Assembly: GCA_039830045.1 (NCBI GenBank)
Contig: CP140044.1
Coordinates: forward strand, 62,001 to 126,000
Length of the DNA stretch: 64,000 bases
Origin: Buchnera aphidicola (Floraphis choui)
GTDB taxonomy: Bacteria; Pseudomonadota; Gammaproteobacteria; Enterobacterales; Enterobacteriaceae
Reading direction: 5' to 3'
The position numbers and the translations under genes were made by a program. The notes below the pieces were generated by a model. That model had not been told where the DNA came from, made no database searches, and worked only from the letters and a program-made list of their open reading frames with translations. The first letter of the stretch is position 1; each line of letters starts with the position of its first letter. Below, piece after piece: positions 28,334 through 40,941 of the stretch.

Positions 28334-29109
28334 TATATAGTGATAATGAATTTTTGGATATAATTGATTAATATTACAGAAAACATAAAACTAAACTATG
28401 AAAGGATATTAGCTTCATTTTTGAGTTGTATTTTTAATGATATATATGAATGTAGTGCGTATTGTATTCGATTTAAGGTAATCAATTAAGTATGCTATTT
28501 ATTTTAATTTTAATAAAACATTTATATTATTAAAAATGTACATATTATTTAACTGTAGATTTAAAAAGTAATACTTATTCATAAAATTAGTTCTCATGTT
28601 TTATTTATTCTAAAGATAAAATATTTAGTAATTTCTTTAGTTATGAATTTATTTTATAATATTAATTACAAGTGTGTTTATTAACTTATCTAATTTTTCT
28701 TAAATTTTTATTTAATCAAGTTATAATAGCATGCTTTGTTATGTTCAAATACTATTTATTATTTTTAGTAAAAAATTTTATAATAAATATATTTTATTAT
28801 GAAAAGTTTTAGGAATTAGTTTTAAAGTTTATTAGTTGTTTAGGCATGTAAACAACTTATGATAATATTTTATTTTATTAGACTTTTGGAATTATATTTT
28901 AAAAATTGCAAACTTTATATGTTTAAAATACGTATTAAATAGCAATTTTAAAATGAAGTTTATTATTATATTAGTAGATGGTTTAGATAAGCATTAAACG
29001 CATTAGTGTTAATATATATTTTATTTAATATATATTTGTTAAGTTATATTTTTAAAATTAAATTTTGTATATATTGCAGTTTGTAACTTTTTAAGAGGAA
29101 TGTAATAAA
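28334..29109. other. 776-base spacer without a recognisable gene
   Basis: No open frame or relic could be named. An 8-bp hairpin, AGTTGTTT at 28834-28841 with its complement at 28850-28857 and an 8-base loop, stands out from the A-T background. The right end carries AGAGGA, the likely ribosome site of talA. Confidence 0.65.
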
Positions 29110-30060
29110 TTGAATCAATTAGAATCACTAAAAAAATATAGTAAAATTGTAGTAGATAGTGGAGATATGGAGTCAATACGAAAATACCTTCCCGAAGATA
29201 TTACTACAAATCCTTCTCTTGTTTTAAAAGTTATCATTTTACCTTCATATGAATATATTATTAATAATGCGATTACTTATTCGAAAAAGAAGGGAGGTAC
29301 GTATGAACACCAGGTATGTAATGCTGTAGATAAAGTATCTGTTATGTTAGGTAAAGAAATTTTAAAAATTATTCCTGGAAAAGTGTCTACTGAAATTGAC
29401 GCACGTTTATCGTTTAATACTGATTTGTGTATTAAAAAATCACAGAAAATTATTTCTATGTATGAAGAAGAAGGAATTAATAAATCAAGAATATTAATTA
29501 AATTAGCTGCTACTTGGGAGTGTATAGAAGCTGCAAAAGAATTAAAGAAAATTGATATTAATTGTAATTTAACATTATTATTTTCTTTTGCACAAGCAAG
29601 AGCATGTGCTGAAGCTGAAGTGTTTTTAATTTCTCCTTTTGTTGGTCGAATTTATGATTGGTATAAATCTAAATCACTAATAAAAAAATATTCAGTTAAT
29701 AAAGATCCTGGAGTGAATTCAGTTAAAAAAATATACGATTATTATAAGAAATATGGATATAAAACTATCATTATGGGCGCTAGTTTTAGAAATGTTCAAC
29801 AAATTTTAGCACTTTCTGGTTGCGATTATTTAACAATTTCTCCTAATTTATTACAAGATTTAAAACTAAATAGTGGTAATATTGAAAGAAAATTATATTG
29901 TCTAAATGTTGTAAATAAGCCTACTGAAACATTATCTAGAAGTGATTTTTTATGGTTACACAATGAAGATCCTATGGCTGTAGAAAAACTATCTGAAGGA
30001 ATACGTCAGTTTGGGAAAGATCAAAAAGATTTAGAGAAAATAATAAAAAATAAAATGTAA
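29110..30060 (+). CDS. talA: Transaldolase A
   Basis: A 316-residue enzyme, the same length as E. coli TalA, that exchanges three-carbon units in the non-oxidative pentose phosphate pathway. The Schiff-base lysine is Lys131 in [20 protein letters not shown] near residues 31-40 and LTISPNLL near 237 are also conserved. The start is a TTG at 29110: the predicted N terminus ([19 protein letters not shown]) matches E. coli only from there, and AGAGGA lies upstream. It is followed by tktB, as in E. coli. Confidence 0.96.
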   Translation: MNQLESLKKYSKIVVDSGDMESIRKYLPEDITTNPSLVLKVIILPSYEYIINNAITYSKKKGGTYEHQVCNAVDKVSVMLGKEILKIIPGKVSTEIDARLSFNTDLCIKKSQKIISMYEEEGINKSRILIKLAATWECIEAAKELKKIDINCNLTLLFSFAQARACAEAEVFLISPFVGRIYDWYKSKSLIKKYSVNKDPGVNSVKKIYDYYKKYGYKTIIMGASFRNVQQILALSGCDYLTISPNLLQDLKLNSGNIERKLYCLNVVNKPTETLSRSDFLWLHNEDPMAVEKLSEGIRQFGKDQKDLEKIIKNKM

Positions 30061-30131
30061 ATAATTTGATTATGATTAAATTTTATATAAAATTATATCA
30101 TTGTTAACTACGTTTAAGAGAAAATTAGATT

Positions 30132-32138
30132 ATGCATTCAAGAAAAAAATTAGCTGATGCTATTAGAGTATTAAGTATGGATGCAGTACAAAAAGCACAA
30201 TCTGGTCATCCGGGGATGCCTATGGGTATGGCTGATATTGCTGAAGTATTATGGAGAGATTTTTTAAAGCATAATCCACATAATCCATCATGGGAAAATA
30301 GAGATCGTTTTGTTCTTTCTAATGGTCATGGATCTATGCTTTTATATAGTTTGTTACATCTTACTGGATATAATTTATCAATTGAAGAAATAAAAAATTT
30401 TAGACAATTGAATTCAAAAACTCCTGGTCATCCTGAATTAGGATGTACTCCAGGAGTAGAAATAACTACTGGCCCGTTAGGTCAAGGTTTAGCGGCTGCA
30501 GTGGGTATGGCTATTGCTGAACGCACATTAGGTTCAGTTTTTAATAGACCAAATTATTCTATAGTAAATCATTATACTTGGGTTTTTGTTGGTGATGGAT
30601 GTTTAATGGAAGGTATTTCTCATGAAGTATGTTCATTAGCTGGTACTTTAAAATTAGGGAAATTAATTGTATTTTATGACGATAATGGTATATCGATTGA
30701 TGGAAATGTAATTGATTGGTTCACTGATAACACAAAAAAACGTTTTGAATCTTATAATTGGCATGTTGTATCTAATGTAGATGGACACAGTTCTGATGAT
30801 ATTTCTAATGCAATAAAAGAATCTATATCAATAAGCAATCAACCTTCTTTAATAATGTGTAAAACTATTATTGGTTTTGGTTCACCTAATAAATCGGGTA
30901 CAGAAGAGTCTCATGGATCTCCATTAGGTGAGTCAGAAGTAAATTTAACAAGAAAAAATTTAAAATGGAATTTCCCTCCATTTTTCATACCTCAAGAAAT
31001 TTATGATAATTGGAATTTTTTAGCACAAGGAAAATTATTGGAGGATAAATGGAATAAAAATTTTTCAGAATATAAAAAAGAATACCCTGATTTGGCAAAA
31101 GAATATACTCGACGTATTCATCGAATTTTACCAGATAAGTGGGAAGAAATTTGTAGAAATTTTATTAATCAATTATGTCTTGATATTAAAAATATATCTA
31201 CTAGGATGTCTTCTCAAAATTCTTTAGAATTTTTTAGTACGTTATTATCAGAATTGATTGGTGGATCTGCTGATTTAGCTCCAAGTAATTTAAGTATGTG
31301 GTCTGGTTCTAAGTCTATCAAAAATAATTGGTCTGGAAATTATATTCATTATGGAGTTCGTGAATTTGGCATGACTGCTATTGCAAATGGATTGTTTCAT
31401 CATGGAGGGTTTATTCCTTACACTTCTACTTTTTTAATTTTTACTGACTATGCTCGAAATGCAGTGCGTATGGCTGCATTAATGAAAACGCAGCATATTT
31501 TTATTTATACTCATGATTCTATAGGATTAGGTGAAGATGGTCCTACACATCAACCTATAGAACAATTATCTACCCTTCGTTTAATTCCCAATGTAAATGT
31601 ATGGCGACCTTGTGATCAAGTAGAAACTGTAATAGCTTGGAAATTTGCATTAGAAAATAAGCTTGGTCCAACTGCATTAATATTATCTCGTCAAAACTTA
31701 CCACAGATTTCTAAAAGTGAAGTAGACATAGATAACATTAAACGAGGAGGATATATTTTAAAAAATAATAGTAAGGTTGATGGAGGTCTTAATGCGATAA
31801 TTATTGCTACAGGATCAGAAGTTAATATTGCAATTTCTGTTTACGATAAATTAGTTAAAAAAGGTTATTTTATTAGAGTAGTTTCTATGCCATCTACTAG
31901 TGTTTTTGATCAGCAAGATGATTTTTATAAGGAATTAGTATTACCTAAATTAATTATTAATCGCGTGTCTATTGAAGCAGGAGTATCTGATTATTGGCAT
32001 AAATATGTAGGACTAAATGGAATAATTATTGGAATAGATTCTTTTGGAGAATCGGCTCCTGCTGATATATTATTTAAAAAATTTGGATTTAATGTAGATA
32101 ACATAGTAAATCGAATTATAAAATTATTAAACTCTTAA
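30132..32138 (+). CDS. tktB: Transketolase
   Basis: A 668-residue thiamine-diphosphate enzyme (E. coli 667) that transfers two-carbon units between sugar phosphates; with talA and gnd it makes ribose-5-phosphate and erythrose-4-phosphate, the precursors for histidine and the aromatic pathway genes in this window. The cofactor-binding motif is [13 protein letters not shown] near residues 154-166; [17 protein letters not shown] near the start and [13 protein letters not shown] near 469 are conserved. The symbol follows the talA-tktB pairing in E. coli; it is the only transketolase in the window. Confidence 0.96.
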   Translation: MHSRKKLADAIRVLSMDAVQKAQSGHPGMPMGMADIAEVLWRDFLKHNPHNPSWENRDRFVLSNGHGSMLLYSLLHLTGYNLSIEEIKNFRQLNSKTPGHPELGCTPGVEITTGPLGQGLAAAVGMAIAERTLGSVFNRPNYSIVNHYTWVFVGDGCLMEGISHEVCSLAGTLKLGKLIVFYDDNGISIDGNVIDWFTDNTKKRFESYNWHVVSNVDGHSSDDISNAIKESISISNQPSLIMCKTIIGFGSPNKSGTEESHGSPLGESEVNLTRKNLKWNFPPFFIPQEIYDNWNFLAQGKLLEDKWNKNFSEYKKEYPDLAKEYTRRIHRILPDKWEEICRNFINQLCLDIKNISTRMSSQNSLEFFSTLLSELIGGSADLAPSNLSMWSGSKSIKNNWSGNYIHYGVREFGMTAIANGLFHHGGFIPYTSTFLIFTDYARNAVRMAALMKTQHIFIYTHDSIGLGEDGPTHQPIEQLSTLRLIPNVNVWRPCDQVETVIAWKFALENKLGPTALILSRQNLPQISKSEVDIDNIKRGGYILKNNSKVDGGLNAIIIATGSEVNIAISVYDKLVKKGYFIRVVSMPSTSVFDQQDDFYKELVLPKLIINRVSIEAGVSDYWHKYVGLNGIIIGIDSFGESAPADILFKKFGFNVDNIVNRIIKLLNS

Positions 32139-32311
32139 GTTTTTAATGATTTGTAAAATATATATCATTTTTAAAAACAGTTTTTAATAATTTTTATATG
32201 TATATTTATAACTTTATATAATTAGTATTTTATATATATTATATTAAGATAAAATTATGTAGATTAATAAGAAATAATCATTAATATAAAACTGCTATAA
32301 AAGGAACACTT

Positions 32312-33454
32312 ATGGTTTGTTCGGTAATAGACTTAGCAAAAGAACTTATTGCGATTCCTTCAATTAGTCCTAGAGATTTAGGATGTCAAAAAATAATATC
32401 TGAGCGTTTAATTAACTCAGGATTTTCTGTTGAATGTATGGATTATCGTGATACATGTAATATTTGGGCGTATAAAGGAAAAGGAACAACGTTAGCTTTT
32501 TCTGGACATACAGACGTTGTGCCTTCTGGAGAAAATAATAATTGGAAATTTCCTCCTTTTGTCCCTACTGTATATAATGGTTGTTTGTTTGGCCGTGGCG
32601 TTGCTGATATGAAGGGTGCATTAGCAGCAATGATTATCGCTTCTGAAGAATTTGTAAAAAAACATCCTAATCATACTGGAAGATTAGCATTCTTAATTAC
32701 TTCTGATGAAGAATCAAAAGCTATTTATGGAACTAAAAAAATTGTTGATAATCTAATTTCTATACAAGAAAAAATTGATTATTGTTTAATAGGAGAACCA
32801 TCTAGTGTCAAGTTTTTAGGAGACTCTATTAAAAATGGTCGAAGAGGTTCTTTAACTGCATATTTGCGCATTTACGGTATACAAGGACATGTTGCATATC
32901 CTAATTTAGCTAATAATCCTATTCACAATATTTTACCGTTTTTATCTGATTTAGTATCCATTAATTGGGATTCGGAAAGTACTTTTTTCCCTCCGACTAG
33001 TTTACAAATTTATGATATTCAGTCTGGATCTGGTTTTGATAATGTTATACCAGGTCAATTATTAGTAAAATTTAATTTACGTTTTGGGGATACAACTAAT
33101 GTTGATGTTGTTAAAGATAGAATTCAAGAATTATTAATTAAGTTTGGTTTAAAATATGATATAGAATGGAAATTATCAGGAATGCCTTTTATTACTAAAT
33201 CTGGTTTATTAATAGATGTAGTTTCAGATATTATTCAGAAAATGTGTGGTATTAAACCTAATTTATTAACTACTGGAGGTACATCAGATGGACGTTTCAT
33301 TTCAAAAATGGGATCTCAAATATTAGAATTAGGTCTCGTTAATAAAACTATACATCAATCAAATGAGCATATTAAGATCTCGGATTTAAAATTATTAAGT
33401 CGTATATATGAATGTATTATTGAAAAGTTATTATTACACGATTTAAAGGCATAA
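32312..33454 (+). CDS. dapE: Succinyl-diaminopimelate desuccinylase
   Basis: A 380-residue zinc enzyme (E. coli 375) that releases LL-diaminopimelate, a step of lysine and peptidoglycan synthesis. Metal ligands are in SGHTDVVPSG (about residue 67), GRGVADMKGA (about 99) and TSDEES (about 134); the C-terminal His is in LVNKTIHQSNEH. The start follows AAAGGAA. It lies close to dapA, an earlier enzyme of the same pathway, but on the opposite strand. A terminator candidate follows. Confidence 0.96.
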   Translation: MVCSVIDLAKELIAIPSISPRDLGCQKIISERLINSGFSVECMDYRDTCNIWAYKGKGTTLAFSGHTDVVPSGENNNWKFPPFVPTVYNGCLFGRGVADMKGALAAMIIASEEFVKKHPNHTGRLAFLITSDEESKAIYGTKKIVDNLISIQEKIDYCLIGEPSSVKFLGDSIKNGRRGSLTAYLRIYGIQGHVAYPNLANNPIHNILPFLSDLVSINWDSESTFFPPTSLQIYDIQSGSGFDNVIPGQLLVKFNLRFGDTTNVDVVKDRIQELLIKFGLKYDIEWKLSGMPFITKSGLLIDVVSDIIQKMCGIKPNLLTTGGTSDGRFISKMGSQILELGLVNKTIHQSNEHIKISDLKLLSRIYECIIEKLLLHDLKA

Positions 33455-33500
33455 AAAATTTTATTTGAAAGTGTTAAAAATATATTTATAAACGTAAAAT

Positions 33501-33533
33501 AACAGAGTATCAAATGTTTAACACTCTGTTTTT
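33501..33533 (+). terminator. Rho-independent terminator after dapE
   Basis: AACAGAGT at 33501-33508 pairs perfectly with ACTCTGTT at 33523-33530 around a 14-base loop and is followed at once by a run of T. It lies about 50 bases past the dapE stop. This is the clearest intrinsic-terminator shape in the window. Confidence 0.7.
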
Positions 33534-33700
33534 AGGATTAATATTAATTTAAATAATTTTATTTACATTTTTTTGATTATGTATAAGATTTATTTAAATG
33601 TTTATTGAATCAGTATTAATATATTAAATAGTGTTTATAAATATGTATATTTTTAACTATTTTTTCTTAAAGTAAGAATAATTTATTTTTTTTAAAAATG

Positions 33701-34585
33701 TTATGTGTCAAGAATATTAGAATATTTTAAAGCTTTTTCTAAAATAAAACGTGTTTTTTTTGAAATAGGAGTTAGTGGTAAACGCAAAGTGTCTGTTGTG
33801 ATTAATCCAAGTTTTTTCGCTAGCCATTTAACAGGGATAGGATTTGGTTCTCTAAATAAGTTTTGATGTAATAACATCAAACGATTGTTTAGTAATCGAG
33901 CTGATGTAAAATCTTTATTTAAAGCTAAGTCGTATATTTTAGTCATTGTTTTTGCTGCTATATTAGCAGTTACTGATATAACTCCTTGTCCTCCTAATCG
34001 TATAAAATCTAATGCTGTAGCATCATCTCCACTAATAAGTAAGAAGTTTTTGTTTACTGAACTTTTTATTTTTTGTACTCTGGATAAATCTCCTGTAGCT
34101 TCTTTAATTCCTACTATATTATGTAATTTAGATAATCTAATAACTGTATCTGGTATTAAATCACATCCAGTTCGTGTTGGAACATTATACAAGATTTGAG
34201 GTAAATTTGTATTTTTTGCAATTGCTTTAAAATGTTTATATAGTCCTTCTTGAGTAGGACGATTATAATAAGGAGTGACAGTTAAACATGCGGATACTCC
34301 TGATAATTCAAATTTTTTAGTTAATAAAATAGCTTCTGATGTAGCATTTGATCCTGTTCCAGCTATAATTGGGATTCTGTTTTTAGATATTTTTAGTGTA
34401 AGCATTATTACTTCAACATGTTCTTCTTGACTTAATGTAGCTGATTCTCCAGTTGTTCCAACAGATACAATTGCTTTTGTTCCATTTTCAATATGATAAT
34501 TAATTAGTTTTTTTAGACTGGTTTGACAAATATTACCTTTTTCATCCATTGGAGTTATAAGTGCGACAATATTTCCTTTAAACAT
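33701..34585 (-). CDS. dapA: 4-hydroxy-tetrahydrodipicolinate synthase
   Basis: A 294-residue enzyme (E. coli 292) that condenses pyruvate with aspartate semialdehyde, the first committed step to lysine. The Schiff-base Lys161 in GIKEATGD and Tyr133 in YNVPTRTG have the E. coli numbers; GTTGESATL near residues 43-51 is also conserved. Lysine is one of the essential amino acids Buchnera supplies to aphids (established knowledge). It converges with dapE. Confidence 0.97.
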   Translation of the reverse strand: MFKGNIVALITPMDEKGNICQTSLKKLINYHIENGTKAIVSVGTTGESATLSQEEHVEVIMLTLKISKNRIPIIAGTGSNATSEAILLTKKFELSGVSACLTVTPYYNRPTQEGLYKHFKAIAKNTNLPQILYNVPTRTGCDLIPDTVIRLSKLHNIVGIKEATGDLSRVQKIKSSVNKNFLLISGDDATALDFIRLGGQGVISVTANIAAKTMTKIYDLALNKDFTSARLLNNRLMLLHQNLFREPNPIPVKWLAKKLGLITTDTLRLPLTPISKKTRFILEKALKYSNILDT

Positions 34586-35138
34586 ATTTTAATTTCTCTT
34601 ATAAATATATTCTTTGTAATACGTTTAATAAGATTTTGACATCTTTCAAACGATATGATTTAAGTATTAGGTTTAATGTAGTTTCTTATAAAAATTATAT
34701 TGTAGAACCTTAAAATATTATTATTTAATTTATAAAATTTTATTAATTATGGAAAAATGTTTTAAGTATATCTAAAATTTTTATTTTTTATAATGTAATT
34801 TATATTTAATTTAGTATTTAAAATTTAAATATAATTAATCATAAAAAATATTTATATGTATCATATACAATTTCTTATAAAAATAAATATTAAAAAATAT
34901 AGAAATTTGGTTATTTTATATACTAGACAGTTTTTTATTTAATAAAGTTTTTATTAAATTATTTTTATATAAATATTTACTATTCGTTTAAAGTAAGAAA
35001 TATTAATTTTAAGTAGAATATTATTTAAATTGATTAAATCATAATTAAGTTAATATATTATTTATTTTTTATTAAATAGTGTATGGAAGTTATTTTGAAA
35101 TTTTATTTAATATAATAAGTTTATTTAAATGTATTAGT
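34586..35138. other. 553-base spacer without a recognisable gene
   Basis: Strongly A-T rich, between aroC and dapA, which are both on the minus strand. The left part must contain the dapA leader; no consensus promoter or conserved structure was recognised. Confidence 0.65.
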
Positions 35139-36203
35139 TTATTTTTTTGTGCATTGGGCGCGATATCGTAATAAATGGTCCATAATTGTTATAGCAATCA
35201 TAGATTCTGCTATTGGAACAGCTCGTAATCCTACACAGGGATCGTGTCGTCCTGTAGTGACAATATTGTGCTCTTTACCATCATGGTCAATAGTTTGACC
35301 AATCTTTCTTATGCTAGATGTTGGTTTTAGTGCTATTTTTACGATAATGTTTTCTCCATTACTAATTCCTCCTAATACTCCACCTGAATGATTACTCATG
35401 AATCCATTTTTATTCATTTCATCACGGTGTTGACTACCTTTTTGATTGATTACTGAAAATCCATCTCCAATTTCTACACCTTTAACAGCATTTATACTCA
35501 TTAGTCCGTGAGCTAAATCAGCATCTAATCGGTCAAATACAGGTTCGCCTAATCCTACAGGAACGTTTTTAGCTATTACTACAATTTTAGCTCCAATGGA
35601 ATCACCTTCTTTTTTTAAAGTTCTTATAAGAGTATCTATTTTTTTTATTTTTGTTATATCTGGACAAAAAAACGGATTTTTTTCAATTTCATCCCATGAT
35701 TTTAATTTACAAAAGATATCTCCTATTTGTTCTAAATAGCCACGAATAATAATACCATAGTTTAAATAAAGATATTTTTTAGCTATAGCACCTGCAGCAA
35801 CTCTCATAGTAGTTTCACGAGCAGATGATCTTCCACCTCCACGAGGATCTCTAATCCCATATTTTTTTTGATAAGTATAATCTGCATGACCAGGTCTAAA
35901 TAAAGTTTTTATATTTTCGTAGTCATTTGGTCTTTGGTCTGTATTATGTATTATTAATCCAATACTAGTTCCGGTTGTAATTCCTTTGAATGTTCCTGAT
36001 AATATTGTAACGTTATCTGGTTCAGATCTTGGAGTAGTATATTTAGACTGTCCCGGTCGTCTTCGATTTAATTCTTTTTGGAGATCAGAGTTAGAAATCG
36101 CAGTTCCTGGTGGCATTCCATCAATTATGCATCCTAATGATAGTCCATGAGATTCTCCGAATGTTGTTACACGAAAAAGTTTTCCAATAGTGTTTCCAGC
36201 CAT
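35139..36203 (-). CDS. aroC: Chorismate synthase
   Basis: A 354-residue flavin-dependent enzyme (E. coli 361) that converts EPSP to chorismate, the branch point for phenylalanine, tyrosine and tryptophan. Family signatures: [19 protein letters not shown] near residues 15-33, [28 protein letters not shown] near 120-147 and [17 protein letters not shown] near 270. It diverges from smrB, the order seen in E. coli except that prmB, which lies beside aroC there, is absent. Confidence 0.97.
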   Translation of the reverse strand: MAGNTIGKLFRVTTFGESHGLSLGCIIDGMPPGTAISNSDLQKELNRRRPGQSKYTTPRSEPDNVTILSGTFKGITTGTSIGLIIHNTDQRPNDYENIKTLFRPGHADYTYQKKYGIRDPRGGGRSSARETTMRVAAGAIAKKYLYLNYGIIIRGYLEQIGDIFCKLKSWDEIEKNPFFCPDITKIKKIDTLIRTLKKEGDSIGAKIVVIAKNVPVGLGEPVFDRLDADLAHGLMSINAVKGVEIGDGFSVINQKGSQHRDEMNKNGFMSNHSGGVLGGISNGENIIVKIALKPTSSIRKIGQTIDHDGKEHNIVTTGRHDPCVGLRAVPIAESMIAITIMDHLLRYRAQCTKK

Positions 36204-36584
36204 TTTATTTCCTTAATATTAATCAATTGAAAGCTTTATATTTTTAGTTATATGTTTTAGTTTAAACGTTTATAAAATATATATCAATTTTAAGAAAAAT
36301 ATTTATTTTTATTTATTGATTTTTGGTAACTTTGGTTATAGATATTTTATTATTTTTAGCACTTAAATTTATATATTTTATATATTTATCAAATAGTATA
36401 GATTATGTTTTTTAAGTTATGCAATCTCTCTTGAAATTTAGTATAATTTTATGACATAAAACGATAATTTCAACTTTTTATAAGTATAAAATACGTGATA
36501 TTAAATTTTTATTTCTAGTTTTTATTAAAATATAACATTTGGTACTAATATTAGAAATATCTACTGTAATGGTAATTGATAAAA
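36204..36584. other. 381-base spacer between divergent aroC and smrB
   Basis: No gene seen. In E. coli prmB occupies this position; no remnant of it was recognised. Both aroC and smrB promoters should lie here, but A-T richness prevents a safe call. Confidence 0.6.
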
Positions 36585-37115
36585 ATGAGTAAAGATGAGT
36601 TATTATTTTCTAAAGGTTTATTTTTGTTTCGTAAAGAGTTAAATGGGATTAAGAAAATAAAACAAGATACTATTTTTCATGCACGGCATTATAAATTAAA
36701 AAGGAATCCGATATCAAAAAGAAACGTTTTTGAACAGGATGCTCATTGTCACTATTTTTCTTGTAATAGGTCAAAATTTTTATTTAACACAAATCCAATT
36801 CATTATATTAGAAGTAATGTTTATTTTAATGAATTAAAAAAACTTAAAGTAGGGGCATATATTCCGGATATTGTGTTAGATTTACATGGTTTAACACAAT
36901 ATCAAGCTAAAAGAAAACTGGGTGAATTAATTTATATTTGTTATAAAGAAAAATTATTTTGTGCTAATGTGATCCATGGACATGGAGAAAATGTTTTAAA
37001 ACAACAAATACCATTTTGGTTGTCAAAGCATCCTAATATAATAGCCTTTCATCAAGCACCTAAAACGTTTGGTAGTGATGCAGCTATTCTTGTTTTAATT
37101 GATCTTAAAGTTTAA
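36585..37115 (+). CDS. smrB: Smr-domain endonuclease SmrB (YfcN)
   Basis: A 176-residue protein (E. coli 183) with a C-terminal Smr domain: LDLHGLTQYQAKRKLGELI near residues 97-115 and NVIHGHGENVLKQQIPFWL near 129-147. In E. coli SmrB cleaves mRNA at collided ribosomes as a step in ribosome rescue. I chose the ATG at 36585, since the distance from it to KIKQDTI equals that in E. coli; a TTG at 36576 in the same frame would add three residues. The histidines of the DLHG and HGHG motifs are present. Confidence 0.93.
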   Translation: MSKDELLFSKGLFLFRKELNGIKKIKQDTIFHARHYKLKRNPISKRNVFEQDAHCHYFSCNRSKFLFNTNPIHYIRSNVYFNELKKLKVGAYIPDIVLDLHGLTQYQAKRKLGELIYICYKEKLFCANVIHGHGENVLKQQIPFWLSKHPNIIAFHQAPKTFGSDAAILVLIDLKV

Positions 37116-37633
37116 TTAGCATTATATAAATTAAATTTTTTAAGATGAGTATGTAGTAATATTTATTTTTATATTAAAACTTTGTGGTATTTTATTATTT
37201 AATGTTTTAATAATTTTGTATTAAATTTTAAAATTTAATGTTTAGAAGGTTTTAATCTCATTACATTTTATAATTTATTTTAGTTTTATGAATTGTTTAG
37301 ATTTTTCTATTTAGTGATTAATTTACAACTATGTCTTATTTGTGATGTATGGATGAAGTGTAATATACGTTTTTTAAAATTATAAATCTCATACATAATA
37401 AAATTTTATAATTTGACTGTTTATTATCAACGAAAATATGTAATTTTTTGTTTAGATAGGATATTTTTTGTAAATATTTGTTTTTAAATAATAATGTATT
37501 TTTAAATTTTTAATTTTTACTAAATAAATGTTTTAGAGAGAATCTTGGAATATATTTATGTTATTTAAATATAATATAAATTTATTGTTTTTAAGATATA
37601 TAATTAAATTATAAGTGTGCACAAGGATTAAAT
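37116..37633. other. 518-base spacer upstream of the his operon
   Basis: No gene, no run of His codons and no attenuator-like leader peptide of the E. coli hisL type was seen. A ribosome site (AAGG) precedes hisG. The control by attenuation known in E. coli is therefore probably lost. Confidence 0.6.
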
Positions 37634-38533
37634 ATGATTCATCATAATCGTTTACGAATAGTAATGCAAAAAACTGGAAGATTAAGTAGTGATTCCAAAG
37701 ATTTACTTACTCGTTGTGGAATTAAAATTAATTTGTATAAGCAAAAATTAATTGCTTTCTCTGAAAATATGCCAATAGATGTAATGTATGTACGTGATGA
37801 TGATATTCCTGGATTAATTATGGATGGTGTTGTAGATATAGGAATTGTTGGAGAAAACGTTTTAGAAGAAGAAGTACTTAGTCGAAAATTTAGATCAGAT
37901 AATGTAGACTATATAAAATTAAAACGCTTAGATTTTGGAATTTGCAGATTATCTTTAGCTATACCAATTAATAAAGAATATTCAGATATTCGTTGTTTAA
38001 ATAACTCAAGAATAGCTACTTCTTATCCACATTTATTAAAAAAATATTTTGATAAAAAAAATCTTAAATTTAAGTCATGCATGTTGAATGGGTCAGTAGA
38101 AGTAGCACCTCGTGCTGGATTATCTGATGCTATATGTGATTTGGTTTCTACCGGAGCTACTTTAGAATCTAATGGATTGCGTGAAGTTCAAGTAATATTT
38201 TTCTCTAAAGCTTGTTTAATTTGTAAAACTGGTAATATTTCTGTAGAAAAACAAAATGTTATTAATACATTAATGACACGTATTCAAGGTGTGATTAAAG
38301 CGAGAGAATCAAAATATATTATGCTTCATGCACCTATAAAAAAATTAGAAGAAGTAATTAACTTATTACGCGGTGCTGAACGACCTACAATATTGAAATT
38401 AGCTGGAGACGATACTCGAGTGGCTATGCATATGGTTAGCAGTGAAACTTTGTTTTGGGAGACAATGGAAAAGCTGAAATTGTTAGGAGCTAGTTCTATC
38501 TTAGTATTACCAATTGAAAAAATGATGGAGTGA
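37634..38533 (+). CDS. hisG: ATP phosphoribosyltransferase
   Basis: A 299-residue enzyme, the same length as E. coli HisG, catalysing the first step of histidine synthesis from ATP and PRPP. It is the long form with a C-terminal regulatory ACT-like domain ([39 protein letters not shown]). The PRPP-binding segment [17 protein letters not shown] lies near residues 173-189. Feedback inhibition by histidine is therefore possible. First gene of the his operon; hisD starts 4 bases after its stop. Confidence 0.97.
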   Translation: MIHHNRLRIVMQKTGRLSSDSKDLLTRCGIKINLYKQKLIAFSENMPIDVMYVRDDDIPGLIMDGVVDIGIVGENVLEEEVLSRKFRSDNVDYIKLKRLDFGICRLSLAIPINKEYSDIRCLNNSRIATSYPHLLKKYFDKKNLKFKSCMLNGSVEVAPRAGLSDAICDLVSTGATLESNGLREVQVIFFSKACLICKTGNISVEKQNVINTLMTRIQGVIKARESKYIMLHAPIKKLEEVINLLRGAERPTILKLAGDDTRVAMHMVSSETLFWETMEKLKLLGASSILVLPIEKMME

Positions 38534-38537
38534 TTAT

Positions 38538-39863
38538 ATGCCATATAATTTAAAAATTATTTATTGGAATAATTTTAATCATGAAGAAAGAAAAAAGATA
38601 TTGTCTAGGCCTGTATCAAGTAATTATAGTAATGTTAAAGAACAAGTTAAAAAAATTGTTTCTAATGTTAAAAATTTTGGAGATAAAGCTTTATATAATT
38701 ATACAAATAAATTTGATAAAATAAAATTAAATGATATTAAAGTATGTGAAAAAGAAATTAAAAATTCAGGGATATATATAAAAAAAGAGATAAAAGATGC
38801 TATTAAAGTCGCCATGAACAATATTAAGAAATTTCATATTACTCAGAATATAGAAATGATAAATCAAAATCATGATATTAAAGAAGATATATATTGTAAA
38901 CAGATAATACGCCCAATTGAACGTGTAGGTTTATACATTCCAAATGGTTCAGCACCTCTTTTATCTACGGTGTTAATGTTAGCTATTCCAGCTAGTATTG
39001 CAGGATGTAAGAGAGTAGTATTATGTTCTCCACCGCCTATTATGAATGAAATATTATATGCTAGTAAAATTTGTGGTGTAAAAGAAATATTTCAGGTTGG
39101 TGGTGCTCAGGCAATAGCTGCTTTAGGTTTTGGAACTGAAACAATACCAAAAGTTAATAAGATTTTTGGTCCAGGAAACATTTATGTTACAGAAGCTAAG
39201 TCGCAGATTAGTAAATCTTTATATGATGTGGGTATTGACATGCTCGCTGGGCCGTCTGAAGTATTAATTATTGCAGATTCTCAAGCTAATGCTGATTTTG
39301 TTGCGTCTGATTTGTTATCTCAATTAGAACATGATAATGATTCTCAAGCGATATTAATAACCTATGATATCACTTTAGCTAAGGAAGTATTAATAAAAAT
39401 TAAAGAACAAATGAAAATTTTGTCAAGATATAAAGTTATTATGCAAGCGTTAAAACATACTAGAATAATTATAGCAAAAGATTTATTAGAATGTTTCAAT
39501 ATATCTAATGATTATGCTCCTGAACATTTAATGATTCAATGTCATCGGTCAAAAAATTTATTGCAATATGTTACAAATGCTGGTTCTATTTTTTTAGGTT
39601 ATTGGTCTCCGGTAGCAGGAGGTGATTATGCTATTGGTTCTAATCACGTTTTACCTACTTATGGTAGCGCTAGTGTACATTCTGGACTTAGTCTTGTTGA
39701 TTTTTATAAAAGAATTACAGTACAAAAATTAAGTAAGCAAGGATTTAAAGATATTTCTTCTACTATCATATCTTTATCAACAGTAGAAAAGTTAGATGCT
39801 CATACACAGTCAATTAAAATTAGATTGGCTTCACTTTCGGATAGATATAGTTATGAATATTGA
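38538..39863 (+). CDS. hisD: Histidinol dehydrogenase
   Basis: A 441-residue zinc enzyme (E. coli 434) catalysing the last two oxidations to histidine. Conserved blocks: [28 protein letters not shown] near residues 118-145, [21 protein letters not shown], and [14 protein letters not shown]. Zinc-ligand regions [26 protein letters not shown] and DAHTQSI are intact. Its stop overlaps the start of hisC by 11 bases. Confidence 0.97.
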   Translation: MPYNLKIIYWNNFNHEERKKILSRPVSSNYSNVKEQVKKIVSNVKNFGDKALYNYTNKFDKIKLNDIKVCEKEIKNSGIYIKKEIKDAIKVAMNNIKKFHITQNIEMINQNHDIKEDIYCKQIIRPIERVGLYIPNGSAPLLSTVLMLAIPASIAGCKRVVLCSPPPIMNEILYASKICGVKEIFQVGGAQAIAALGFGTETIPKVNKIFGPGNIYVTEAKSQISKSLYDVGIDMLAGPSEVLIIADSQANADFVASDLLSQLEHDNDSQAILITYDITLAKEVLIKIKEQMKILSRYKVIMQALKHTRIIIAKDLLECFNISNDYAPEHLMIQCHRSKNLLQYVTNAGSIFLGYWSPVAGGDYAIGSNHVLPTYGSASVHSGLSLVDFYKRITVQKLSKQGFKDISSTIISLSTVEKLDAHTQSIKIRLASLSDRYSYEY

Positions 39864-40932
39864 GAAGTTAGTTCGGAAAAATATATGGAAATTAATACCT
39901 TATCAATCTGCACGAAGAATAGGTGGAAAAGGTGATGTGTGGTTGAATGCAAATGAATGTCCTGTTCCTAATTATTTTCAGTTAAATCATATGATGCTAA
40001 ATCGTTATCCAGAATGTCAACCTGAAGCATTATTATCTTGTTATTCTTCATATACAGGCATTAATAAAGAGAATATATTAATTACTCGAGGCTCCGATGA
40101 AGCTATTGAATTATTAATAAAGACTTTTTGTGAACCAAATCTTGATAAAATCGTTTTTTGTCCGCCTACTTATGACATGTATAGTATTAGTGCATATATT
40201 CTGGGTATTGAAAGTCATAGAGTGCCACTGTTAAATCTTTCTTGGCAACTAGATGTTAATAGTATTATTAAATGTATTAACGATTCTAAATTAATTTACA
40301 TATGTAATCCCAATAATCCTACTGGTAATTTAATTAATATTGAAGATATCATTATTTTGTTAAAAGCTTCTTTAGGAAGAGCATTAGTAATAGTTGATGA
40401 AGCATATATTGAATTTTCTCCGATTAATAGTTTGACAAATTTAATAAATATATATCCTAATTTAGTCATATTAAGAACATTATCTAAAGCTTTTGCTTTA
40501 GCCGGATTGCGATGTGGTTTTATATTAGCGAATGTTAATGTAGTAGATGTGTTATTAAAAGTTATAAATCCTTATCCTATTTCTATTCCTACTTCGAGTA
40601 TAGCTATTCAATGTTTGAGTAAAAAAAATATTAGTGATATGAGGAGTAAAGTATTTAATTTAAATCTAAATCGTTTATGGTTTATGAATCAATTAAAATT
40701 AATGAACTGCTGCATAGATCATGTTTTCTGTAGTGTTGCCAATTATATTTTAATTCGTTTTTTTAATTCTAAAAAAGTGTTTAATATGTTATCAAAAGAG
40801 GGAATAATAGTTAGAGATCAAGGTAGTAAGTTGTATTTAAATAATTGTATAAGAATATCTATAGGTACTAGTAAAGAATGCATAAAAGTTATTCATATTA
40901 TTCGAAAAATTAATAATTTATATGCTGGTTAA
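39853..40932 (+). CDS. hisC: Histidinol-phosphate aminotransferase
   Basis: A 359-residue PLP enzyme (E. coli 356). The ATG at 39853 inside the end of hisD gives an N terminus like the family ([21 protein letters not shown]); the open frame extends upstream to 39796 but that part is shared with hisD. The PLP lysine is in [17 protein letters not shown] near residues 207-223; [11 protein letters not shown] and VDEAYIEF are also conserved. An unusually strong AAGGAGGT lies just after its stop and serves hisB. Confidence 0.96.
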   Translation: MNIEKLVRKNIWKLIPYQSARRIGGKGDVWLNANECPVPNYFQLNHMMLNRYPECQPEALLSCYSSYTGINKENILITRGSDEAIELLIKTFCEPNLDKIVFCPPTYDMYSISAYILGIESHRVPLLNLSWQLDVNSIIKCINDSKLIYICNPNNPTGNLINIEDIIILLKASLGRALVIVDEAYIEFSPINSLTNLINIYPNLVILRTLSKAFALAGLRCGFILANVNVVDVLLKVINPYPISIPTSSIAIQCLSKKNISDMRSKVFNLNLNRLWFMNQLKLMNCCIDHVFCSVANYILIRFFNSKKVFNMLSKEGIIVRDQGSKLYLNNCIRISIGTSKECIKVIHIIRKINNLYAG

Positions 40933-40941
40933 GGAGGTAAT